23,437 nucleotides of DNA from the NCBI GenBank assembly GCA_946495905.1, contig CAMMEP010000018.1:1-23437 (forward strand), read 5' to 3'. Position 1 is the first letter of the stretch; each line of letters starts with the position of its first letter. This stretch comes from an uncultured Clostridium sp. Its GTDB lineage: Bacteria; Bacillota; Clostridia; TANB77; CAG-508. The notes beneath the pieces are model-generated. The model was not told where the DNA came from and did no database searches. It saw only the letters and a list, made by a program, of their open reading frames with translations. The position numbers were made by a program, and so were the translations under genes. Below are positions 7,924 to 14,861 of the stretch, in pieces.

Positions 7924-9549
7924 TTAATATATTGCTAATTTGTTATTTAATTCTTCTAAATTCGTCGTACCATCTAAAATTCTATTTACGCCATCTACAA
8001 TAAGTGGCAAATAGCCGCTATTCAACGCTTCATTTCGAATATCTATGGTAGAATCATTATTAATAATTAAAGTTCTCATCTTGTCATTTAACATTAATAC
8101 TTCAAAGATACCAATTCTTCCAAAGTATCCTGTATTATTGCATTTTTTACATCCAACTGCATCAAATGTTTTCTTTCCTTCTAAATCAAATTTAACATTA
8201 TATTTTTCTCCTATTTTATTTATGACATCTTTCTCTTCTTGCGTAAAATCTCTCTCTTTTGCACAATTTTTACATAACCTTCTTACCAATCTTTGCGAAA
8301 CAGTAGTAGCAAGAGTACTAGATATATCATAATTTGATACTCCCATTTTTCTAAGTCTGGTAATTACCTCTATCGCATCAATTGTATGGATTGTTGATAA
8401 TACATAATGTCCTGTTTGTCCTGCTTGCATTGCTATTTCTGCAGTTTCTGTATCTCTTATTTCTCCTACTAGGATAATATCTGGATCTTGTCTTAAAACT
8501 GTTCTTAATGATTCTGCGAATGTAGTTTTTGGATCTATTTCTATTTGATTTAATCCATTAATTCTTATTTCAACAGGATCTTCAATGGTAGTAATATTTA
8601 TTTCTGGTCGATTCAAGTAATCCACAATACTATACAAAGTTGTTGTTTTACCTTCTCCAGTAGGAGCTGCAATTACTGTAATACTATTTTTCTTGTTGAA
8701 AGCATCTTTTAATAATTTTTCATCTCGTTTAAATCCTAAATCAAATATAGATTTAACATCTTCATTTTTCTTTAATAATCTTAGTACGAATTTCTCTCCA
8801 TAAATATTTTTTTGTGAAGATACACGTATATTATATTCCGGATACATGATAATTCTACCATCTTGTGATTCTTGCTTTTCTTGATGCATATTGGATATTG
8901 CTTTTAATCTACCTATAATTTGAGCTTGTTTTTCTTTTCCTACATTTGCTGCATCAATTAACTGTCCATCAATTCTATAACGTACTCTTAATCCTTCCTG
9001 CATTGGCTCAATATGAATATCACTTGCTCTTTTTTCCATTGCGGTTTTAATAACACTATCTACAAAGCCAGAAACGTTGGCATTAACATCTATACTTTCT
9101 GAACTGCCTTCAAAACTATTTAAAATTAAATCAATATTAGTTTCAAAAGTAATGTATTTCTCCATTACTAAACCTTTGTTAAGGAGTAATAATCTAACTG
9201 TATCAACGGCTCTCTTATTAGAAGTATCTGCAAAGCACACTTTTATTTTCCCACTTACTTCATCAAAAGGAATAGCCTTATATTGTTTTGCAATATCTAA
9301 AGAAATATAATCAAGCATATTTATTTTTAGATCACTTTCTTTTAGATAAATTGCTTTTTCCTCTAGAATTTCTCCCATTGCATTTATCAAAACATAAGGA
9401 TCACATACTCGTAATATATTTAAAATATCACCAATTTTCTTTTTTGGTTCTGCTTTTTGATAGTCTAATGCTCTTTGAATATCTTCTTCTGTTACAATAC
9501 CCCTTTTTACTAATTCAATGCCTAAAGGTTGCCTTTTTTTTGAATCCAT
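7924..9549 (-). CDS. pilB: type IV pilus assembly ATPase PilB
   Basis: PilB is the GspE-type hexameric ATPase that drives pilin polymerisation. An N-terminal MshEN-type domain (GIELVKRGIVTEEDIQRAL, residues 10-28) is a possible nucleotide or c-di-GMP sensor. It is followed by the N2 domain motif RASDIHIEP, Walker A APTGEGKTTT at about 292-300, Walker B DIILVGEIRD at about 354-363, and the His box GHYVLSTIHT. The zinc tetrad is present as CKNC and, after a ~40-residue insert, CKKC. The length of 541 is typical. AAAGGAG precedes the ATG. It follows the second pseudopilin by 68 bp and precedes pilT by 17 bp. Confidence 0.95.
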   Translation of the reverse strand: MDSKKRQPLGIELVKRGIVTEEDIQRALDYQKAEPKKKIGDILNILRVCDPYVLINAMGEILEEKAIYLKESDLKINMLDYISLDIAKQYKAIPFDEVSGKIKVCFADTSNKRAVDTVRLLLLNKGLVMEKYITFETNIDLILNSFEGSSESIDVNANVSGFVDSVIKTAMEKRASDIHIEPMQEGLRVRYRIDGQLIDAANVGKEKQAQIIGRLKAISNMHQEKQESQDGRIIMYPEYNIRVSSQKNIYGEKFVLRLLKKNEDVKSIFDLGFKRDEKLLKDAFNKKNSITVIAAPTGEGKTTTLYSIVDYLNRPEINITTIEDPVEIRINGLNQIEIDPKTTFAESLRTVLRQDPDIILVGEIRDTETAEIAMQAGQTGHYVLSTIHTIDAIEVITRLRKMGVSNYDISSTLATTVSQRLVRRLCKNCAKERDFTQEEKDVINKIGEKYNVKFDLEGKKTFDAVGCKKCNNTGYFGRIGIFEVLMLNDKMRTLIINNDSTIDIRNEALNSGYLPLIVDGVNRILDGTTNLEELNNKLAIY

Positions 9550-9617
9550 AGAATTTCTCCTTTCATTCGTTAATTTATATTATTATTTGCATATTTTTTT
9601 ATATTATTATGCCAATT

Positions 9618-10067
9618 TTACCAATATCGCAATGTAAAATCAATATTCCTTGTTATAGCTTTTTCCTCGCTACTTCCTATTCTTATATCAACGTTAATCA
9701 GATTTTTTGTTACATCATTAACATTATATTGCTTTGCTGTAAATACACAATTTAATACTTGTTTTGCAACGGCTACATCATTTCTATAAATTGTATTATT
9801 TAAATACTGATAAGTAGGTCCATTTTCAAATTCTATTTTATTGGTAGATATCGTCGCCTCACTATAATTCTTTACATCAACAACAAAGAACATTGCAAAT
9901 TTATTAAACTCAGCTCCATATTTTGGAGTATACATTATTTCTCTTATATTTCCAAAGAAGAATGTACTTATTGTTGTCATTACTCCTATCAACAAAGTAA
10001 ATATAATTAAATATACTACAAGTGCTGTTAATGTAATACCTCTATTGCTTTTAATTTTTTCATACAT
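9618..10067 (-). CDS. pseudopilin / minor pilin with class III signal
   Basis: The protein starts with a 10-residue basic leader ending in SNRG, then the hydrophobic helix ITLTALVVYLIIFTLLIGVM. This is the organisation of a prepilin cleaved after Gly by the prepilin peptidase. Position +5 of the mature protein is Ala, not the usual Glu. The mature part of about 139 residues has a polar beta-rich tail ending FTLRYW, as in minor pilins or GspJ/PilW-like proteins; a subclass cannot be fixed. The nearest GGAG is 14 bases upstream of the ATG, which is long, so initiation may be weak. It sits between the first pseudopilin and pilB in the operon. Confidence 0.8.
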   Translation of the reverse strand: MYEKIKSNRGITLTALVVYLIIFTLLIGVMTTISTFFFGNIREIMYTPKYGAEFNKFAMFFVVDVKNYSEATISTNKIEFENGPTYQYLNNTIYRNDVAVAKQVLNCVFTAKQYNVNDVTKNLINVDIRIGSSEEKAITRNIDFTLRYW

Positions 10068-10108
10068 TGTTATATTGAAAACTCCTTTCCTTAAGATTTC
10101 AATCTACA

Positions 10109-10528
10109 TTATAGTTCCTTTATTTTTAATCTTTGAACTACAAATTCCTCTGTTTCCCCTTGTAGTGTATAGGAAATTGTTAATTTTACAATTTTCATAA
10201 CATCTTGAATATTTTCTACATCTTCGCCATATTTAGAAACTTCAATTTCCACATAAAATCCACTTGGTATGGAGAATTGTTCAACATACTTACTTGCTAG
10301 ACTTGAGTTTACCTCTTCATAAGCTATCTTATCAATATCTTCTAAAATTTGCACTGCATACATGGACATTCTTGCTGTTAAATCCATTTCTAAATTTGTT
10401 CTATAAACAGAATATACCATAGAAGATATGATAGCTATTAAAATAACAATGATAAAAGCAGCAATCATCAAATCCTGCATTGTAAAACCTTTTTCCGACT
10501 TAAATTTGAACATTATATTTTTCTTCAT
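10109..10528 (-). CDS. pseudopilin / minor pilin with class III signal
   Basis: A 14-residue basic leader ends in KSEKG and is followed by FTMQDLMIAAFIIVILIAII, a prepilin N-terminus to be cut after Gly14. The +5 position is Asp, a conservative replacement for the usual Glu that helps subunits register in the filament. The mature portion has a long helix and a beta-rich C-terminal half (FYVEIEVSKYG...VKLTISYTL), reminiscent of PilV/GspI-like minor pilins. The frame is open to an ATG at 10552, but that lies inside pilD; the ATG at 10528 has AGGTGA just upstream, overlapping the pilD stop, and gives a proper short leader. It begins four bases after the pilD stop, so translation is probably coupled. 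Confidence 0.82.
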   Translation of the reverse strand: MKKNIMFKFKSEKGFTMQDLMIAAFIIVILIAIISSMVYSVYRTNLEMDLTARMSMYAVQILEDIDKIAYEEVNSSLASKYVEQFSIPSGFYVEIEVSKYGEDVENIQDVMKIVKLTISYTLQGETEEFVVQRLKIKEL

Positions 10529-10532
10529 GACA

Positions 10533-11348
10533 TCACCTATAAAATATGACAAAATTCGTTACTATTAAAATAATAATATTTGCAGTACACATATAAAAAC
10601 CAATTGGTATTTCATATTCTTCTTTTTTCTCTTTTTTTACTGCCTTATTTTTATTTGAGCCTAATTTTTGAATAAGTATTTGAATAGCAATAGCAAGTAG
10701 AGTTATTATAACAGTATATATATATACCGTTTCGTATGTATAAAGTATCATCAACATAGAAAGAACTAAAATATCTATGGTATAACTATCTTTACCCTTT
10801 TTTCTTAAATAAAAAATACTAACTAATATTAATAAGCATGAAATAATCAAATATATAACATATCTATACATACTAGCATTATTTTCTACTATATATAGAT
10901 AAACCATATATAAACTAACACAAATAAAGCCAAACAATAAAACTGGCTTTTCAATCTCAATTCTTTCTTTATCTATTCCTGCTATAATAAACATTGTTGC
11001 TATATATAATATTCCTACTATAAAATAAACTAATATATCTGTATTAAATGTAAAAATACTTAACTTGATGGATGCAGCAAATAAAACAAAAACAATTCCA
11101 GATAATACTTCTAATAATAAATATCTTGGTCTTATTTTTTGTTTACAATATCTACATTTTCCTCCTAAGAATGTATAACTTAAGATTGGAATCATATCTA
11201 AAAAAGTTAATTTATGATTACAATTTGGACAGTAGGAACGTGTATGTGTAATGTCTTGTCTTAATGGTATTCGATATACCGCAAGTGTGAAAAAGCTACC
11301 AAATAGAGAACCAATACAAAACATTAGTATATATAAGATATAGTCCAT
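10533..11348 (-). CDS. pilD: prepilin peptidase PilD (A24 family), divergent
   Basis: This membrane aspartyl protease would cut prepilin leaders and may N-methylate the new N-terminus. The N-terminal part is typical: GSLFGSFFTLAVYRIP followed by a zinc tetrad Cys40-x2-Cys43 and Cys65-x2-Cys68. The rest is six to seven TM helices. The first catalytic aspartate is probably Asp126 (AGIDKERIEI). The second normally lies in GxGD; here the matching stretch reads SYTIDILVL with Asp192 but without the glycines. The C-terminal PFGP-like box is reduced to IPIGF. The chosen ATG follows GAGGGG by eight bases; the upstream ATG at 11387 has no site and falls in an inverted repeat. It is placed between the pilin and the pseudopilins it would process. 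Confidence 0.82.
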   Translation of the reverse strand: MDYILYILMFCIGSLFGSFFTLAVYRIPLRQDITHTRSYCPNCNHKLTFLDMIPILSYTFLGGKCRYCKQKIRPRYLLLEVLSGIVFVLFAASIKLSIFTFNTDILVYFIVGILYIATMFIIAGIDKERIEIEKPVLLFGFICVSLYMVYLYIVENNASMYRYVIYLIISCLLILVSIFYLRKKGKDSYTIDILVLSMLMILYTYETVYIYTVIITLLAIAIQILIQKLGSNKNKAVKKEKKEEYEIPIGFYMCTANIIILIVTNFVIFYR

Positions 11349-11374
11349 ACCATTTACCCCTCGTATTTTTAAAT

Positions 11375-11430
11375 AGAGGTTATACATAAAATATAATTCT
11401 ATATATTGATTATATATTAGTATAACCTCT
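11375..11430. repeat. 11-bp inverted repeat in the pilin-pilD intergenic gap
   Basis: AGAGGTTATAC (11375-11385) and its exact complement GTATAACCTCT (11420-11430) flank a 34-base loop of almost pure A/T. A second small dyad, TTTTAAA-CCG-TTTAAAA, lies just beyond at 11452-11468. The stems fall between the pilin stop and the pilD start on the operon mRNA, where a hairpin could stabilise the pilin transcript or dampen readthrough. Function is an inference. Confidence 0.45.
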
Positions 11431-11483
11431 TCTTATTTTAGTTTAAAGAAATTTTAAACCGTTTAAAACTTTTTTATTATTTA

Positions 11484-11714
11484 TTATTGGCTTACTGAAT
11501 CTGCTAATATATCATTTAGGTAGTATTCTACGTTTGTGATAGATTGATCAGTATAGGCTGTATCATTTGCATAATAGTCTCTTGCATCTTCTGCACGGTT
11601 TACTAAACCATTATTACCAAATGCAAATGAAATTGCAACTGTAGCTAAAATGATTAATATGATTATTGTAATAACTAAAGCTACTAAAGTAATACCTTTT
11701 TGATTTTTTAACAT
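11484..11714 (-). CDS. small type IV pilin-like protein
   Basis: A 7-residue leader (MLKNQKG) precedes ITLVALVITIIILIILATVAI, a classic prepilin cleavage site and hydrophobic helix. The whole protein is only 76 residues, leaving a mature form of about 69 with a short acidic helix (NRAEDARDYYAND) and no room for the large globular head of standard PilA. Position +5 is Ala instead of Glu. A strong AAAGGAGG, eight bases before the ATG, suggests high translation. By position (after PilMN-O-P and before PilD) and RBS strength it may be the major pilin, but it could be a minor subunit or a pilin-like protein of the KGITLVALVIT type common in Clostridia, with the true major pilin elsewhere. Confidence 0.8.
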   Translation of the reverse strand: MLKNQKGITLVALVITIIILIILATVAISFAFGNNGLVNRAEDARDYYANDTAYTDQSITNVEYYLNDILADSVSQ

Positions 11715-11782
11715 AAAAAATTCCTCCTTTAAAATATTTTTTGTATATATCTATATAAAATAAATATAACCTAAATTTTAAT

Positions 11783-11804
11783 GAATTAAATAATTATTTA
11801 ATTC
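11783..11804. repeat. 22-bp perfect palindrome ahead of the pilin gene
   Basis: GAATTAAATAA followed directly by its reverse complement spans the stop codon of the PilP-like gene. On the mRNA it would fold into an A-U hairpin followed by ATTAAAATTT, so it could be a weak partial terminator, an mRNA 5' stabiliser for the pilin message, or an operator. Confidence 0.45.
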
Positions 11805-12225
11805 CTTCATTATTGAAAAATGTACCTGTTGAATTTTCATCTATTGTAGTTTGTCCATTATTTTCATTTGTATCTCCTGTTTCACTATTTGTTGTACCTG
11901 AATTTCCTGTTCCATTATCGGATGTATTTGTAGTAGTTTCTGGTTCAAGTGAAAAAGGATTTGCTCTTCCTTCTGTATAACTTCCAGTTTGCTTATAAAC
12001 GTTTAAATCCGCATCCGTTACTTCATAGGTAACTTCTATCTTTTCACTTTCTGTTATTTCTTCTTCAATTTCATTTAGTACCTCATTTGGTGTAACGTAA
12101 GCTTCTCTTTCTGGTATAACCCTATTAATCGGAATATATTCATAAAACAAAATTCCTAAAATTAATAAGATTGCTATACTTAAAAGTAATAATATAAAAA
12201 TTTCTTTCATTACAGATTTTAGCAT
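11794..12225 (-). CDS. PilP-like pilus alignment protein (single-pass membrane)
   Basis: An N-terminal TM helix (about residues 9-26, IFILLLLSIAILLILGILF) is followed by an acidic segment and then SYTEGRANPFS. The latter resembles the R-x-P-F motif with which PilP begins its conserved part. The C-terminal ~50 residues are Thr/Asn/Gly/Glu-rich low complexity. Position directly after PilM-N and PilO is where PilP lies in canonical operons. There is no lipobox cysteine, unlike diderm PilP, and no secretin partner is expected in a monoderm. The ATG at 12225 is preferred because GGAGG lies five bases upstream; the in-frame ATG at 12237 overlaps that site. The name is an inference from position, topology and one motif. 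Confidence 0.6.
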   Translation of the reverse strand: MLKSVMKEIFILLLLSIAILLILGILFYEYIPINRVIPEREAYVTPNEVLNEIEEEITESEKIEVTYEVTDADLNVYKQTGSYTEGRANPFSLEPETTTNTSDNGTGNSGTTNSETGDTNENNGQTTIDENSTGTFFNNEGIK

Positions 12226-12259
12226 TTTTGCCTCCATTTTCTCTACTTAATTTAACAGA

Positions 12260-12991
12260 CTAGCTTGCAGCATTAGTATCTGCAGTTGTAGAAGTTTGAC
12301 TTCCTTGTGTTGTTGTCGTAGTATCTGCTGTTGTATCTGTTGCTGTTGTATCTGTTGTAGTCGTGTCGGTTGTAGTACCTGTTGAAGTAGTAGTATTCGT
12401 TTGTGTCATATTATTTAGATTAATTCTAACACCACTTACGCTAAAAGTTGCTTGCAAATTCGTACCAGAAGGTAACAAATTAAAATTATCAATTCTAAAA
12501 GATAATTCGCTATCTTCCTCTAGAGCAGAAACAAACTCAATAATTCCTTCATATTGACCAACAACAGTAAAAGATAAATCTTTTACACTGGCATCAGAAT
12601 TGTTTCCATTAATTACATCCATTCTTATATTTACGCCTTCTGTCCTTGCATGTCTGCCTACCCTAAGCCATAAATATTCAATTTCGTAAGTTTCTTCTGT
12701 ATTAGCTTCATTAATTTCGCTTTCTGTACTAACATTTGCTAAATCATAATATCTTTCTTTACTTTGTAATAAATTATTAATACTTTCTGATAAATTCGCT
12801 TTTTCTGTTTGTAAATCACTCTTTATTTTTCTGTTTGCAGTTTCAATTTCACTTGTCAAATCATCATTTAATGCTATTATGCCTTCTGCACTTAGTATTT
12901 CAAATGTTCCAATGGATATTCCTTGAAATATGGTGAAAAATGCCAACACAAGCACTAGTATTAATAATACTGAAATCAAAATCTTCCTCAT
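12260..12991 (-). CDS. pilO: type IV pilus alignment protein PilO-like
   Basis: The topology is that of PilO: an N-terminal TM helix (residues 4-24), a coiled-coil region (about 40-85), and a ferredoxin-like fold with the typical FTVVGQYEGIIEFVSALEEDSELSFRIDNFNL sequence at about 142-173. PilO pairs with PilN in the membrane alignment complex linking PilM to the outer parts of the machine. Its first codon overlaps the pilMN stop (ATGA), with GAGGGGG eight bases upstream. The last ~45 residues are a Thr-rich repeat of TDTTTT/TTADTT type, not part of the PilO fold; it may cross the cell wall or carry O-glycans (inference). Confidence 0.82.
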   Translation of the reverse strand: MRKILISVLLILVLVLAFFTIFQGISIGTFEILSAEGIIALNDDLTSEIETANRKIKSDLQTEKANLSESINNLLQSKERYYDLANVSTESEINEANTEETYEIEYLWLRVGRHARTEGVNIRMDVINGNNSDASVKDLSFTVVGQYEGIIEFVSALEEDSELSFRIDNFNLLPSGTNLQATFSVSGVRINLNNMTQTNTTTSTGTTTDTTTTDTTATDTTADTTTTTQGSQTSTTADTNAAS

Positions 12992-14607
12992 GGCAAATCC
13001 CCCTCTATTACAATTCTAACAAAATCGTCTTGTTTTTCTCCTTGGGTAGAAGTAACATTTGTCAATATTCCATCTTCTTTTATTTTTGCTTTAAAGTATC
13101 CTAATTCATCATAATATTCAGATTGTGCACTTATTTGTATATGTCTTCCATCATTTTCACTTGTATTTTCTATTTCTGTTATTTGCACATTTTGTGGGAT
13201 AACAGACATAATTTCCATCAATAGGTTTGGAATAGATCCTTTTAGGCTTAAATCATCTTCTATTTTTTTATTGATATCACTTAGGTTATCTCTCATTTGT
13301 ATATATTGGTTTGCTTTATTATCTATTTTACTAATATCGCTTTCCACTGCAGCAATTTGTGTGTCTGTATAAGAGCTTACATCTTGTGCTTCTTGTATTT
13401 TATCATTAATTCGAATATCTAAATAAATAGAGAAACCAGAATATAGTAAAGTAAGGATTAAAACGCCTGCAACTCCTCTTAAAAGCCATCTTTCTGTATT
13501 ATCAAATTTTCCAGATAAGCTCATATTTATTTTTTTGCCTGGTTTCTGTTCTTTTTTTCCTAAACTTACATCTATTTTTAACCAATCTGGTAATTGATCC
13601 ATTAAACTTGGTTTCTTGAAGTTCATGGATTTAATACCATATCCTAGTCCCTGCATTGCTACAGCAATAGCTGAATTTACTTCTATATAATCTTTAATAT
13701 TTATTTTTACATTTTCCGATATAAAATATGGCTTTAATATTTCACATTTTTCGGATTGAAAAAATTCTTGGAAATATAAATCTATATTATTTACAACGGA
13801 CATGGTACCTGTTATATAAATTTTATCAAATTTAATAGTTGTATTTGTTATATAATCTTGTAATTTTGTAACAATTTTATATAACGTTGGCATAATAAAA
13901 TCCAAATATTCATTTTCTTCATCTTGTAGTTCTTTACCTTCCATTGTGTAAATAGTAGAATTTTTACAAATTTCATATGCTTTTGAATACGAATTTTCTT
14001 TACTTGCAATTTTCGCAAGGATTTCTCCAGCTCCTTCATCCAACTTTTCAACATTGTATACTTTTTGATTAACAATAACAGTAATTGTAGTTTTTTCTTC
14101 CATATTTACAATAACAATGTTTTCTTTTGGATTTATATTTGCTGCATTTGCAATAGCAACTCCTATTGGAGTAATGGTAGATACCTTATAATCTCCCATT
14201 GTTTGAATTGTTTTTGTTATAGAAGATTTATTTGATGAAACATGTATAACTTTAATTTTATCTTTATCTTCTAAGTTAGTAGACAACGCATATCTAGTTT
14301 CAAATGCATTTTTGTTTAACTTTTTATCATAACAATAGGATTCGAATTCAGTGTCAATAGCTTTTTTTAAGTCGTTTTTATTAAGTAAGCTAAACATATA
14401 GAAATAATTATATATTTCTTCTGACAAATTTACACTAATTGGTATATTATAACTAAAGGTTTCTGAAACAATTTGCTCGATTGCTTCTCCAATTTTTTCA
14501 TAAAACTTTATTCCGAAAGATTCAATTTTCAAAGCTTCACGTTCTTTAGTGACTTTTGCATATTTAATTACATTGCTTTCTATATATAATCCTAAACAGC
14601 TTGACAT
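12988..14607 (-). CDS. pilMN: PilM-PilN fusion, type IV pilus alignment complex
   Basis: Residues 1 to about 330 are an actin-like PilM domain: LGLYIESNVIKYAKV at the start, IVIVNMEEKTTITVIVNQ in the middle, IYITGTMSVVNNID, and VNSAIAVAMQGLGYG at the end. A linker containing MDQLPDWLK leads to a TM helix at about 373-392, a coiled coil (about 395-450) and a PilN-type periplasmic domain (IPNLLMEIMSVIPQNVQITEIEN). In most bacteria PilM is cytoplasmic and PilN is a separate membrane protein bound through its N-terminal peptide; here the two are one chain. Fused pilMN genes are known in Clostridioides difficile. GAAGGAGAA precedes the ATG. It is the first gene of the pilus operon. Confidence 0.87.
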   Translation of the reverse strand: MSSCLGLYIESNVIKYAKVTKEREALKIESFGIKFYEKIGEAIEQIVSETFSYNIPISVNLSEEIYNYFYMFSLLNKNDLKKAIDTEFESYCYDKKLNKNAFETRYALSTNLEDKDKIKVIHVSSNKSSITKTIQTMGDYKVSTITPIGVAIANAANINPKENIVIVNMEEKTTITVIVNQKVYNVEKLDEGAGEILAKIASKENSYSKAYEICKNSTIYTMEGKELQDEENEYLDFIMPTLYKIVTKLQDYITNTTIKFDKIYITGTMSVVNNIDLYFQEFFQSEKCEILKPYFISENVKINIKDYIEVNSAIAVAMQGLGYGIKSMNFKKPSLMDQLPDWLKIDVSLGKKEQKPGKKINMSLSGKFDNTERWLLRGVAGVLILTLLYSGFSIYLDIRINDKIQEAQDVSSYTDTQIAAVESDISKIDNKANQYIQMRDNLSDINKKIEDDLSLKGSIPNLLMEIMSVIPQNVQITEIENTSENDGRHIQISAQSEYYDELGYFKAKIKEDGILTNVTSTQGEKQDDFVRIVIEGDLP

Positions 14608-14637
14608 TTTATTCTCCTTCGTTTTTATTTATACCAC

Positions 14638-14661
14638 TATTATATTTTGCAAAATATAATA
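14638..14661. promoter_or_regulatory. 24-bp perfect palindrome, possible operator of the pilus operon
   Basis: TATTATATTTTG is followed without spacer by its exact reverse complement, about 30 bases before the pilMN start. The minus strand within it also reads TATAAT (in AAATATAATAG), so it could cover an alternative -10 box. A spacer-less palindrome suits binding of a dimeric regulator better than an RNA hairpin. Confidence 0.5.
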
Positions 14662-14718
14662 AAATAATACTTGTATTTTTTTCCTTTTTTTCTCTTTTTT
14701 CCTTATAGTTCTTTTATT

Positions 14719-14746
14719 ATTTTATCTTTTTTTTAAAAAAAGTCAA
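14719..14746 (-). promoter_or_regulatory. sigma-A-like promoter of the pilus operon
   Basis: The minus strand carries TTGACT at 14746-14741, a 16-base spacer of A and T tracts, and TAAAAT at 14724-14719. Start of transcription near 14712 would give a leader of about 105 bases that includes the 24-bp palindrome. Confidence 0.55.
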
Positions 14747-14771
14747 TATATATTAAAATATTTAATATAAA

Positions 14772-14804
14772 TGTAATATTTTTGTAATATTTTTGTAATA
14801 TTTC
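14772..14804. repeat. three tandem 11-bp repeats upstream of the pilus promoter
   Basis: TGTAATATTTT occurs twice in exact tandem and a third time with one change (final C). The period is one helical turn and the array lies about 26-58 bases upstream of the -35 box on the pilus operon side. This is the usual place for an activator site, or for an A-tract UP-like element. Chance in AT-rich DNA is possible but three phased copies are uncommon. Confidence 0.5.
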
Positions 14805-14861
14805 CAGTTTTAGTAAAATTTTTGTTATAAATATCATTTATGATTTATTATAATCAATTTT

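Noticed and set aside
11452..11468. TTTTAAA-CCG-TTTAAAA as a terminator after the pilin gene
   Set aside because: Only seven A-T pairs and a broken T tract; too weak to call as a terminator alone, so kept only as part of the dyad cluster.
12283..12400. Trinucleotide-like repeats as a possible CRISPR or minisatellite
   Set aside because: The pattern is codon-based and fully explained by the Thr-rich tail of PilO; there are no spaced repeats.
13848..14075. 75-codon minus-strand frame inside pilMN
   Set aside because: It is an alternative frame within a well-supported PilM domain and has no RBS of its own.
14820..14861. AT-rich imperfect hairpin after uppP as its terminator
   Set aside because: The stem has mismatches, is all A-T, and lacks a clean T tract.
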